A stretch of DNA of 10,809 nucleotides, from contig JAGCGE010000158.1 in the NCBI GenBank assembly GCA_017649745.1, forward strand, positions 1 through 10,809, in the 5' to 3' direction. This stretch comes from Clostridiales bacterium (lineage in GTDB: Bacteria > Bacillota_A > Clostridia > Saccharofermentanales > Saccharofermentanaceae). A program made the translations under genes and the position numbers. The notes under the pieces were generated by a model. That model was given only the letters and a program-made list of their open reading frames with translations, searched no databases and was not told the DNA's origin. Positions within the stretch are counted from its first letter, which is position 1; each line of letters starts with the position of its first letter. Positions 1-7,138 of this stretch are shown piece by piece.

Positions 1-1
1 A

Positions 2-247
2 GGGGACAAAACAGATGAATACTTCTGGATGCTCATTACAAACATGTGTTTAGATCATTGTACCGATGGTACGTACGGAAAAACATGGGATGATTTCTAC
101 GTTGAAGAGGTTGTTAGCCGAATTATGACGAGAAATTATCAAGAAGATGGTTGTGGTGGGCTTTTTCCACTAAAAAATCCGATTGAAAATCAAAAATTAG
201 TCCCAATTTGGTATCAAATGAACGCTTATTTAAACGAAAATATGTAA
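2..247 (+). CDS. Conserved small phage protein, 3' end only
   Basis: The reading frame is open from base 2 to a TAA stop and has no convincing start inside the window: the ATG at 29 lacks a ribosome binding site, and the residues before it (GDKTDEYFW) continue the same protein, so the gene is cut by the window edge. The visible part is about 81 residues, soluble and acidic, with no membrane segment. The C-terminal pattern, a GGLFPL stretch followed by IWYQMNAYLNE, resembles a small protein of unknown function that I recall from early regions of many Firmicutes phages. No catalytic motif is visible. It lies on the same strand as the replication genes but is separated from them by a 331-base gap, so it may end an upstream transcript. 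The function is unknown; that it is a real gene is fairly certain. Confidence 0.8.
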   Translation, partial: GDKTDEYFWMLITNMCLDHCTDGTYGKTWDDFYVEEVVSRIMTRNYQEDGCGGLFPLKNPIENQKLVPIWYQMNAYLNENM

Positions 248-254
248 AATTTGT

Positions 255-267
255 TTGATAATATCAA
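255..267. promoter_or_regulatory. Palindrome TTGATA-A-TATCAA, possible operator
   Basis: There are two perfect 6-base half sites around a single central base, eight bases after the stop of the upstream gene. Symmetric sites of this size suit a dimeric repressor, but AT-rich DNA forms such palindromes by chance and only one copy is seen. Confidence 0.25.
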
Positions 268-353
268 GAAAATTTTAGCTTTTTTGAAAAAATAGGTGTT
301 TTTTAGAGCAAAAAATCAAAAAAGGTCAAAAATATTTGATATTTACGTTTTTC

Positions 354-450
354 AGATTTGAGAAATGTTTTTGGAATGTCAAAACCCCGAAACGCCTGCG
401 GCTGTAGGGTTTGCGGGTTTTAGGAGTACCGACATTCACTTCTCAAATCT
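354..450. repeat. Long composite inverted repeat (hairpin or cruciform)
   Basis: Nested complementary arms were read directly. AGATTTGAGAA (354-364) pairs with TTCTCAAATCT (440-450); GAATGTC (374-380) with GACATTC (431-437); AAAACCC (381-387) with GGGTTTT (415-421); AAAC (390-393) with GTTT (409-412); and CCT (395-397) with AGG (406-408), leaving the apical loop GCGGCTGT at 398-405. Small internal loops and one 9-base bulge (422-430) interrupt the stem. The inner part is much more GC-rich than its surroundings. A T-run follows at 455-461, so it could end the upstream transcript in the + direction. It could equally be an origin structure or a structured leader RNA for the replicase. Confidence 0.7.
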
Positions 451-529
451 CAAATTTTTTTCAGGTTATTTTAAAAAGGCTTAATAATAAGGCTATATAG
501 AAATAAAGTACGAAAAAATTTGAGAAATG
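441..529. repeat. Repeated TTTGAGA / TCTCAAA words, candidate binding sites
   Basis: TCTCAAA occurs in perfect tandem at 441-447 and 448-454. Its complement TTTGAGA occurs at 357-363 and again at 519-525, the last two as part of an identical 11-mer TTTGAGAAATG (357-367 and 519-529). Four copies within 175 bases directly before the replicase suggest an operator or iteron set. The word is short and AT-rich, so chance is not excluded. Confidence 0.4.
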
Positions 530-538
530 AGAAATTTT

Positions 539-551
539 ACAATTATATTTT
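539..551 (+). promoter_or_regulatory. ACAATTATATTTT element before the replicase
   Basis: This 13-base word lies 6 bases before the AAAGGAGG ribosome binding site of the replicase. The identical 13-mer sits at 4505-4517 immediately before the SSB ribosome binding site. It could contain a -10-type promoter box (TATATT) or be a translation-enhancing AU-rich leader. No matching -35 box is evident. Confidence 0.35.
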
Positions 552-578
552 GTAAAGAAAGGAGGCTCAAACAAATAT

Positions 579-3500
579 ATGGATTTTTTCGATATAAAAT
601 GTACTCTTGGGAGAGGTTGTATAACTGTATTTCCCGATTTTCAAGTATGTCAATCAAAAGATTTGATGGTAAAAGGGTCAAAATTTTATGCAATTTGGGA
701 TGAAGAAGCCGGATTGTGGTCGACCGATCCTTATGACGCTCAACGTTTGATTGATAGAGAACTAGATAGATATGTTGAAAAGAACGTTTTTACTGAAAAA
801 GTGAAAGTAAAATACATGTCTTCGTTTAGTTCTAATATGTGGAGTACTTTTTTAAAGTATATCGGTGGATTATCTGATAATTATAAATTATTAGATAGAA
901 CAATTGTCTTTTCTGATACACCAGTAAAGAAGTCGGATTATATTTCTAGAAGGTTAACGTACAATTTGGAAAACACACCTATTCCTGCATATGAGAGATT
1001 GGTGTCGGCATTATATTTGCCAGAAGAAAGGCAAAAGTTCGAATGGACGGTTGGATCTATTATTGCTGGTGATTCGAGAAAGATTCAGAAGTTTCTAGTA
1101 TTCTATGGTAGCACTGGTACCGGTAAAAGTACTATTATAAATATTATTCAGAAACTGTTTCCGAATTATTATAGTAGTTTCAACGCTAAAGCACTTGGTA
1201 ATTCAAATTCTGAGTTTGCTTTGGAGCCGTTTAGATTAAATCCAATTATTGCTATTCAGCATGATGGCGATCTATCTCATATCGAAGATAACACAAGGTT
1301 GAATAGTATTGTGAGCCACGAACCTATTGTAATTAACACCAAACATAAAACTATGTATACAGACACAATTACTTCTATGTGTATCATGGGAACTAACAAA
1401 CCAGTCAAGATTACAGATGCACAGTCTGGTATTATTAGACGTCTTATTGATGTAAGTCCTATCGGTAAGACAATTCCTGTTGATGAATATGAGGTATTGA
1501 TTAGTAAAGTAGATTTTGAGTTAGGTGGAATAGCCAATCATTGTTTACAGGTTTATAAATCTTTAGGTAAGAATTATTATAAGAACTATAGGCCTGTTAA
1601 CATGATGAAAAAGACAGATGTATTCTTCAATTATATTCAAGAAAATTATACTGAATATGCAGAAGCGGACGAGATATCGTTGAAGAAAGCATGGGCAGAT
1701 TATCAAGATTTTTGTGATTCAACAAGTATTAAGTATGATATGCCACAGTATAAATTTAGAGAAGAATTGAAAGAGTATTACGAAACGTTTGAAGATTATG
1801 CCAAAGACAAAAATGGCAACTGGGTTCGTAGTATTTATAAAGGGTTTAAGAAAGAAAAAATTTATAAGCAAGTAGACAAAGAGGAAGAGAAGAAACCCGA
1901 AACTCCAAAATTATATTTGAATTGTAGAAAGTCATTATTGGATGAAATGTTAGCAGATTATCCAGCACAGTATGCAAAAGAGGACGGTACACCTGTAACT
2001 AAATGGAGTGATGTTCATTATAAATTAAAGGATATCGATACACATGAGTTGCATTATGTTAAGCCGCCACTTAATCACATTGTTATTGACTTTGATTTGA
2101 AGAATGATAAAGGAGAAAAGGATGTAAATCTCAATTTGGAAGCAGCTGCAAAATGGCCAGCAACTTATGCTGAATTGTCAAAGAGTGGAGTTGGCGTTCA
2201 TCTTCATTATATTTATGAAGGAGACATTGACAAACTTGCGTCCATCTATGATACCAATATTGAAATAAAGATATTTAGAGGACGCGCATCTTTGAGAAGA
2301 AAGTTAACAAAATGTAACAATCTTCCAGTTGCAATTATATCTTCTGGTCTTCCATTGCTTAAGAAAGAAGTGTTTAAAGTGGTAGATTTTGGTACATTGA
2401 AAAATGAATCCGCATTGGATACTTATATTCGTAAGTGCCTGAATAAAGAATATCCGCCACATGCAACAAAGCCAATGATTGATTATATTTATGACACTTT
2501 GGAAAAAGCGTATAATGCAGGAATGAAATATGACATGAGTAAATGGTTTAACGATGTTATGGTGTTTGCTCAGAACAGTTCTCATAACGCTGACTATTGT
2601 GTTAAGAAAGTAGTCAAGATGAAATGGGTTTGTAAAGAGTTAGAAAATCGTGATGAGCCAAAAACAACAGAAATTAATAAGCAATATGACGATGATAGAA
2701 TAGCATTCTTTGATATCGAAGTATTTCCTAATTTGTTTCTTGTTGTGTGGAAGTATGATGGATCTAACAAGAAGAATTATATGGTTAATCCTTCCGAAGA
2801 AGAAGTTAAGCGAGTGCTAAAATTGAAATTAGTAGGGTTTAACTGCAGACGGTATGATAATCATATTATGTATGCGGCGGCTTGCGGATTTACAATAAAA
2901 GAATTATATTTGTTAAGTAAAAAGATTATTAAAGAGCAAAGAGGATTCAATAAAAATGCATACAATTTGTCATATGCAGATATTTATGATTTCTCTACAG
3001 TCAAGCAGTCTCTTAAAAGGTTTGAGATTGACTTAGGAATGCATCACCAAGAACTTCCATTAGATTGGAATCAAGATGTTCCGGAGGATAAGATTGAACT
3101 GGTAAAAGAGTACTGTGGAAACGATGTAGATGCAACAGAAGCAACATTCCATAGTAGGATTGATGACTTTAACGCCAGATGTATCATTGCCGAACTTTCC
3201 GGATTGTCTCCTAATGATACAACCAGAGTTTGTGCAGAACAATTTATATTTGGTGATGACTTTAATCCTCAGTCCAAGTTTGTGTATACAAAGCTAGCTG
3301 AACAATTCCATGGTTATACATTCGATAACGGTGTAAGTAAATATATGGGAGAAGTTGTTGGTGAAGGCGGTTATGTTTATGCAGAACCTGGTGCTTATGG
3401 AAACATTATATGTTTGGATGTAGCATCAATGCACCCGCACAGTATGATTGCTCTTAATATCTTTGGACCGTATACTGCAAGACTTAAAGATCTTGTTGAT

Positions 3501-4505
3501 GCGAGAATAGCTGTAAAGCATGAGGATAAAGTTGCAGCGAAGAAATTGTTAGACGGAATCCTTATCCCGTATATGACAGACAAAGAGTCTTGCAAGAAGT
3601 TGGCATATGCTTTGAAGATTATTATAAATTCTATTTATGGTCTTACATGTGCTTCATTTGCAAATAGATTTAGAGATCCTCGCAATGTAGACAACATTGT
3701 TGCAAAACGAGGAGCGTTGTTTATGTGTACACTTAAGAATAAAGTTCAAGAGATGGGCTATAAAGTTGTACATATCAAGACAGACTCGATTAAGATCTCA
3801 GAACCAGATGACAAAATTATAAATTTCATCAAAGACTTCGGAAAAGAGTATGGTTATACATTTGAGGTTGAAGATGAATTTGAACGTTTGTTACTGGTAA
3901 ACAACGCAGTATATGTAGGAAAGACAAAAGAGGGCGAATGGACAGCAACTGGCGCGGAGTTTATTCACCCATATGTCTTTAAGACACTATTCTCTAAAGA
4001 ACCTATTATATTTGAAGACATGTGTGAAACAAAGCAAGTACAAACTGAAATCTATTTGGATTTTAATGAAGAAAAGCCAGAAAAGCATAGATATCACTTT
4101 GTAGGAAAAGTCGGTTCCTTTGTTCCAGTTAGAGAAGGCTGTGGCGGAGGAACGTTAATGCGAAAGGTTAATGCAGACGATCAGATTCCTGTTGACGTTT
4201 GGTTAAGAGAGGAAGATGTTGTTATTATATCTGAATCGGAAAAGACTGGAAAGAAGACAGTAACTAATAAGTTCGCTGCAGTAACCGGAACAAAAGGTTA
4301 TCGATGGAAAGAAGCAGAGATTGTTAAAAAGAACAAAGAAGATTCTCAAATCGATATGAGTTATTATATTACATTAGCAGATGAGACAAAGAAACACATT
4401 TCAGAATTTTGTGATTATGATTTGTTTGTGTCTGATGATGCATATATAGCAAACAACCAAGTGTATTCAAATAAAAACTTAAACGATGATGTACCTTGGG
4501 ATTAA
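579..4505 (+). CDS. Fused SF3 helicase / AEP-like primase / family B DNA polymerase
   Basis: This 1308-residue protein appears to unwind, prime and copy DNA. Residues about 140-330 form an SF3 helicase: Walker A GSTGTGKST (177-185, K183), Walker B region IIAIQHDGD (223-231), sensor GTN (N273) and arginine pair R287/R288. Residues about 445-600 look like an archaeo-eukaryotic primase: IDFD (D504, D506), SGVGVHLH (H541/H543), then IEIK (E562). Residues about 705-860 are a 3'-5' exonuclease: DIE (D712/E714), NCRRYD (755-760), YCGND (845-849). The family B palm follows: DVASMHP (D947), KIIINSIYG (1013-1021), KTDS (D1069). Start at 579 follows AAAGGAGG (558-565). Other phages commonly carry these activities on separate proteins, with primase before helicase; here the order is reversed and the polymerase joined. 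No internal stop or frameshift is seen. The SSB gene follows after 28 bases. The helicase and polymerase calls are firm; the primase call is strong but rests on short motifs. Confidence 0.92.
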   Translation: MDFFDIKCTLGRGCITVFPDFQVCQSKDLMVKGSKFYAIWDEEAGLWSTDPYDAQRLIDRELDRYVEKNVFTEKVKVKYMSSFSSNMWSTFLKYIGGLSDNYKLLDRTIVFSDTPVKKSDYISRRLTYNLENTPIPAYERLVSALYLPEERQKFEWTVGSIIAGDSRKIQKFLVFYGSTGTGKSTIINIIQKLFPNYYSSFNAKALGNSNSEFALEPFRLNPIIAIQHDGDLSHIEDNTRLNSIVSHEPIVINTKHKTMYTDTITSMCIMGTNKPVKITDAQSGIIRRLIDVSPIGKTIPVDEYEVLISKVDFELGGIANHCLQVYKSLGKNYYKNYRPVNMMKKTDVFFNYIQENYTEYAEADEISLKKAWADYQDFCDSTSIKYDMPQYKFREELKEYYETFEDYAKDKNGNWVRSIYKGFKKEKIYKQVDKEEEKKPETPKLYLNCRKSLLDEMLADYPAQYAKEDGTPVTKWSDVHYKLKDIDTHELHYVKPPLNHIVIDFDLKNDKGEKDVNLNLEAAAKWPATYAELSKSGVGVHLHYIYEGDIDKLASIYDTNIEIKIFRGRASLRRKLTKCNNLPVAIISSGLPLLKKEVFKVVDFGTLKNESALDTYIRKCLNKEYPPHATKPMIDYIYDTLEKAYNAGMKYDMSKWFNDVMVFAQNSSHNADYCVKKVVKMKWVCKELENRDEPKTTEINKQYDDDRIAFFDIEVFPNLFLVVWKYDGSNKKNYMVNPSEEEVKRVLKLKLVGFNCRRYDNHIMYAAACGFTIKELYLLSKKIIKEQRGFNKNAYNLSYADIYDFSTVKQSLKRFEIDLGMHHQELPLDWNQDVPEDKIELVKEYCGNDVDATEATFHSRIDDFNARCIIAELSGLSPNDTTRVCAEQFIFGDDFNPQSKFVYTKLAEQFHGYTFDNGVSKYMGEVVGEGGYVYAEPGAYGNIICLDVASMHPHSMIALNIFGPYTARLKDLVDARIAVKHEDKVAAKKLLDGILIPYMTDKESCKKLAYALKIIINSIYGLTCASFANRFRDPRNVDNIVAKRGALFMCTLKNKVQEMGYKVVHIKTDSIKISEPDDKIINFIKDFGKEYGYTFEVEDEFERLLLVNNAVYVGKTKEGEWTATGAEFIHPYVFKTLFSKEPIIFEDMCETKQVQTEIYLDFNEEKPEKHRYHFVGKVGSFVPVREGCGGGTLMRKVNADDQIPVDVWLREEDVVIISESEKTGKKTVTNKFAAVTGTKGYRWKEAEIVKKNKEDSQIDMSYYITLADETKKHISEFCDYDLFVSDDAYIANNQVYSNKNLNDDVPWD

Positions 4506-4517
4506 CAATTATATTTT
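4505..4517 (+). promoter_or_regulatory. Second copy of ACAATTATATTTT, before the SSB gene
   Basis: This copy starts on the last base of the replicase stop codon and ends one base before the AGGAGG of the next gene. It is identical to 539-551. A one-base variant (ACAATTACATTT) lies at 10482-10493 in the AT-rich gap. Its repeated position just ahead of ribosome binding sites suggests a transcription or translation signal. Confidence 0.35.
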
Positions 4518-4518
4518 T

Positions 4519-4524
4519 AGGAGG
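4519..4524 (+). promoter_or_regulatory. AGGAGG ribosome binding site setting the SSB start
   Basis: It is a perfect Shine-Dalgarno core nine bases before the ATG at 4534. The frame is open further upstream, to an ATG at 4486 inside the replicase, but that start has no binding site, so 4534 is chosen. Confidence 0.85.
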
Positions 4525-4533
4525 AACAATAAA

Positions 4534-5019
4534 ATGTCTACAATTAAAGTTATGAGACCGGCAAATGGTGGAAGAGATGTATATGTGATCAACGATGCTC
4601 GTTTGAAGTATAAGAACTTCAGCGGTAAGCAGGGAAAGTATCCGGGATCTAGATCTGTAAATGTTCTTATCGATGAAGAGGATAAGAATTTTATGGAATC
4701 AAAAGGTCTTCGTGTTAATGAGCGTACCAATCCGCACACGAATGAAGTTGAGTATACGATTCGTATCAACGTAAAGATGCTTCCTGGTAATTCACCGAAG
4801 ATTGTTCAGAGAACAGGAAATAGTGCACAGGCTACAGTTCTTGATGAAGTAACAGTAGATGCTCTTGACAGCGTATCCATCAGCAAAGCAAACATTGCAT
4901 GGACATATGGTTTCGGCACAGGTAATCCGGTAGCGTATCTTAAAGAAATGGAAGTAGTTATCGTTCCGTCTATCTTTGCACCAGACGCAAACGATTATTA
5001 TATGGAAACTAATGATTAA
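4534..5019 (+). CDS. Probable phage single-stranded DNA-binding protein
   Basis: This is a 161-residue soluble protein with no membrane segment. Near residues 26-35 it has KYKNFSGKQGKY followed by SRSVNVLIDEEDKNFM. The NFSGKxG..N/S.R.F.V.ID pattern resembles a group of phage SSB-like OB-fold proteins that I recognise from sequence style rather than from a defined motif. Several alternating hydrophobic/polar stretches (VEYTIRINVKML, YLKEMEVVIVPS) suit a beta-barrel, and the acidic tail ending in ETND recalls the acidic tips by which SSBs contact partners. It sits between the replicase and an SF2 helicase, where an SSB is expected. Its last 8 bases overlap the helicase start (ATGATTAA), suggesting coupled translation. 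The alternative is an uncharacterised replication accessory protein. Confidence 0.72.
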   Translation: MSTIKVMRPANGGRDVYVINDARLKYKNFSGKQGKYPGSRSVNVLIDEEDKNFMESKGLRVNERTNPHTNEVEYTIRINVKMLPGNSPKIVQRTGNSAQATVLDEVTVDALDSVSISKANIAWTYGFGTGNPVAYLKEMEVVIVPSIFAPDANDYYMETND

Positions 5020-6223
5020 TCTTGATGATTATCAGTTAGATGCGATTAAGAAGCTTAGGACTGGCTCCATCTTATGTGGTGGAGTCGGTTCTGGCAAATC
5101 GCGTACAGCATTAGCTTATTATTTTACTCAACAAGGTGGATGTTTGAATCCATATAAAGACATGGATTCTTATATTGCAAAGGATCTTTATATTATTACA
5201 ACGGCGAGAAAAAGAGATACTTTGGAATGGGAAGCAGAAACGATTCCTTTTCTTTTAAACAAAGAAGACTCAAAACATCGCAATTATATTTGTAATTATT
5301 ATGTAGATTCTTGGAATAATATCAAAAAGTATAGAGAAGTAACAAATGCATTCTTTATATTTGATGAACAACGAGTTGTCGGTTATGGTGAATGGACTAA
5401 ATCGTTTTTAAGAATTGCTAGAAATAATGATTGGATTTTATTAAGTGCCACTCCTGGTGATATATGGTCGGATTATATTCCGGTGTTTATTGCTAATGGC
5501 TTTTATAAAAACAAAACAGAATTTTCACAAGAGCATATTATATATAAACCGTTTAAAAGTTATCCCGTAATTGACCGATATGTTAACATCAAAAAACTTG
5601 AATATTATAAAAGTAAAATATTGGTTGACATGGATTATAAAAGTCCAGCGCTTGAAGTAGAAGTTGAAGTTCCTGTTGAATTTAACAGAGATGCTTATAT
5701 GGAAATAGTTAAGTATCGTTGGAACCCGTTTACCGACAAGCCAATTGCTAATGCTGGAGAATACTGTGCTGTTTTAAGAAAAATCATAAATAGCGATCGG
5801 TCAAGATTAGATGCCGTTATTAGGTTGTGTGAAAGGCACAATAAGATTATTATATTTTACAATTTTGATTATGAGCTTGAGTTATTACATGATGTTTTAG
5901 AAAGTAACAATATTCCGTTTTCCGAGTGGAATGGTCACAAGCATGAACCTATTTTAAAATCTGACAAATGGGTTTACTTAATTCAGTACACTGCAGGTTC
6001 AGAAGGCTGGAACTGCATTGAGACCAATGTTATTATATTCTATTCTCAAACATACTCGTATAAACAAATGGTTCAGTCTGCAGGTAGAATCAATAGACGT
6101 AACACACCGTTTAAAGAATTATATTTGTATAGATTAAAGTCAAGATCGGGAATTGATAAAGCTATTGAGCGTTCACTTAGTAATAAGAAAGATTTTAATG
6201 CACGAAGGTTCTTCGCGTCATAA
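5012..6223 (+). CDS. Phage SF2 DNA helicase
   Basis: This is a 403-residue SF2 helicase/ATPase with two RecA-like lobes. Motif I is GGVGSGKS (23-30, K29), motif II DEQR (118-121), motif III SATP (145-148), motif V GSEGWN (329-334) and motif VI QSAGRINRRN (355-364) with the arginine finger. The start MINLDDYQLDAIKK resembles a Q-motif region: the residues DYQ precede motif I as in many SF2 enzymes. An in-frame ATG at 4976 would add 12 residues but lacks a ribosome binding site; the ATG at 5012 overlaps the SSB stop and fits translational coupling. At about 400 residues it is a compact enzyme without extra domains. Probable roles are branch migration, fork restart or recombination during phage replication. 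Motif II departs from the usual DEAH/DEAD, but its two acidic residues are intact. The helicase call is firm; the exact pathway is not. Confidence 0.9.
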   Translation: MINLDDYQLDAIKKLRTGSILCGGVGSGKSRTALAYYFTQQGGCLNPYKDMDSYIAKDLYIITTARKRDTLEWEAETIPFLLNKEDSKHRNYICNYYVDSWNNIKKYREVTNAFFIFDEQRVVGYGEWTKSFLRIARNNDWILLSATPGDIWSDYIPVFIANGFYKNKTEFSQEHIIYKPFKSYPVIDRYVNIKKLEYYKSKILVDMDYKSPALEVEVEVPVEFNRDAYMEIVKYRWNPFTDKPIANAGEYCAVLRKIINSDRSRLDAVIRLCERHNKIIIFYNFDYELELLHDVLESNNIPFSEWNGHKHEPILKSDKWVYLIQYTAGSEGWNCIETNVIIFYSQTYSYKQMVQSAGRINRRNTPFKELYLYRLKSRSGIDKAIERSLSNKKDFNARRFFAS

Positions 6224-6248
6224 TCTAGCTATATTATAGAAGAGAAGA

Positions 6249-6284
6249 GGCATAGCGTGTGTTCTATGCCCCTTTATATTTTTT
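6249..6284 (+). terminator. Candidate rho-independent terminator
   Basis: A perfect 7-base stem GGCATAG / CTATGCC closes an 8-base loop, followed by a T-rich tract (CCTTTATATTTTTT). It lies 25 bases after the SF2 helicase stop and just before the VRR-NUC ribosome binding site. The stem is short and the tail is interrupted, so it may be only a partial terminator. Coordinates are anchored on the downstream reading frame. Confidence 0.6.
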
Positions 6285-6285
6285 A

Positions 6286-6290
6286 AGGAG
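6286..6290 (+). promoter_or_regulatory. AGGAG ribosome binding site for the VRR-NUC gene
   Basis: It stands 7 bases before the ATG at 6298. It decides the start against an in-frame GTG at 6259 that lies inside the terminator hairpin and would add 13 residues. Confidence 0.8.
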
Positions 6291-6297
6291 AATGTTT

Positions 6298-6591
6298 ATG
6301 AATGAAGCAAGATTTAGAACTAACTTCTTAAAGAGACTAAAAGATTTAAATGGCGATATTATAATTGAGTTTGCCGATGCTGGTAGACAGAACGGAATTC
6401 CTGATGTGATTATTTTTTTCAAAAAGAAGTATGCTAGAATAGAAACAAAGAAGTCAAAAGATGCATCAAAGAGATTACATCAAGAATATTGGATAAACAA
6501 ATTTAAGAAAGATGGTATTTATGCCGAATTCCTTACACCAGAAAATGAGGAGGAAGTATTCAATGGCCTTAGAAGATATTTCAAAATATGA
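6298..6591 (+). CDS. VRR-NUC domain nuclease
   Basis: This is a 97-residue protein, about the length of a stand-alone VRR-NUC domain of the PD-(D/E)xK superfamily. The core reads GIPDV (33-37, D36) and then IETKK (48-52, E49 and K51), the classical D...ExK active site. Glu24 in IIIEFADAG and the later KRLHQEYW (60-66 area) match the conserved flanking Glu and Gln of the family. Stand-alone VRR-NUC proteins are common in phages and are thought to act as structure-specific DNA nucleases in replication or recombination intermediates; the specific substrate here is not known. It follows the terminator candidate and overlaps the next nuclease gene by 29 bases, so the two are surely translated from one transcript. 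No missing catalytic residue is seen. Confidence 0.86.
   Translation: MNEARFRTNFLKRLKDLNGDIIIEFADAGRQNGIPDVIIFFKKKYARIETKKSKDASKRLHQEYWINKFKKDGIYAEFLTPENEEEVFNGLRRYFKI
6548..6553 (+). promoter_or_regulatory. AGGAGG ribosome binding site inside the VRR-NUC gene
   Basis: It lies nine bases before the ATG at 6563 and within the coding sequence of the preceding nuclease. It fixes the start of the RecB-like gene, against an in-frame ATG at 6512 with no binding site. Confidence 0.85.
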
Positions 6592-7138
6592 GGGAACTCA
6601 TGCGTTCCTATCACCGTCGCAACCAGCATGGCTTCGTTATACAGAAGATCATCTGTTAGAAATGTATCGACAAGAAACTGCTCAAGAAAGAGGAACAAGG
6701 ATTCATGCTTGGGCTGCAGAAACAATTAATTTAGGTTTCACACAAAAAGGATCTCAAAAGAATGCATTATATTTGTATGTTAATGATGCAATTGGTTTTC
6801 ATATGGAACCTGAAAAGTTGTTGTTTCATAGTAAGTATTGTTATGGTACAGCGGATTCAATTATATTTAACCCAAAGAAAAGGTTACTTAGAATTCATGA
6901 TTTGAAAACTGGAGTTACTAAACCACACGCAGATCAATTACGAATTTATGCAGCTTTATGGTGTTTACAAAATAATGAGAATCCGGAAACTATAACTTTT
7001 ATATGCAGATTTTATCAAAGAACAGAAGTAATTGAGTTTAGTCCTAGTGGACAAGAGATAAAAGATATTATGAATATTATAATTATGCATGAAAAAGTAT
7101 TAGAAAAAGAGGATGGAGGTGGTTTACTCATATGTTAA
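6563..7138 (+). CDS. RecB/Cas4-like PD-(D/E)xK nuclease
   Basis: This 191-residue protein carries the RecB-family nuclease signature in order: GTRIH (44-48, metal-binding H48), GTAD (95-98, D98), IHDLKTG (111-117, D113 and K115), and DQLRIYAAL (124-132) with the QxxxY motif (Q125, Y129). Enzymes of this type degrade or trim DNA ends and in phages usually serve recombination or replication; some relatives have an iron-sulphur cluster, but no clear four-cysteine set is seen here, the cysteines being scattered. It has no helicase domain, so it is a stand-alone nuclease. The gene overlaps the VRR-NUC gene by 29 bases and the RNA-polymerase-like gene by 7 bases (ATGTTAA), implying tight translational coupling. 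The fold is well supported; polarity and partner are not visible. Confidence 0.86.
   Translation: MALEDISKYEGTHAFLSPSQPAWLRYTEDHLLEMYRQETAQERGTRIHAWAAETINLGFTQKGSQKNALYLYVNDAIGFHMEPEKLLFHSKYCYGTADSIIFNPKKRLLRIHDLKTGVTKPHADQLRIYAALWCLQNNENPETITFICRFYQRTEVIEFSPSGQEIKDIMNIIIMHEKVLEKEDGGGLLIC

Larger units (their letters stand above)
248..578 (+). other. Intergenic region upstream of the replicase
   Basis: This 331-base AT-rich gap holds no credible gene. In order it contains a 13-base palindrome at 255-267, A/T runs, a long composite inverted repeat at 354-450, tandem TCTCAAA words at 441-454, a spaced direct repeat AAGGCT at 476-481 and 489-494, a TTTGAGAAATG repeat at 519-529, and the ACAATTATATTTT element at 539-551 just ahead of the ribosome binding site. 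I do not see a convincing sigma-70 promoter with both boxes at good spacing. The position directly before the replication gene suggests a control region, a terminator for the upstream gene, or a replication origin; the sequence alone does not decide. Confidence 0.7.

Noticed and set aside
493..693. Minus-strand open frame across the replicase start
   Set aside because: It has no ribosome binding site, low-complexity Leu/Ile/Ser content, and lies opposite the well-supported replicase.
4976..5011. Upstream ATG for the SF2 helicase
   Set aside because: It would lie well inside the SSB gene without a binding site; the ATG at 5012 overlaps the SSB stop and begins at the conserved DYQ region.
6259..6297. 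GTG start for the VRR-NUC gene
   Set aside because: It falls within the terminator hairpin and has no ribosome binding site, while AGGAG precedes the ATG at 6298.
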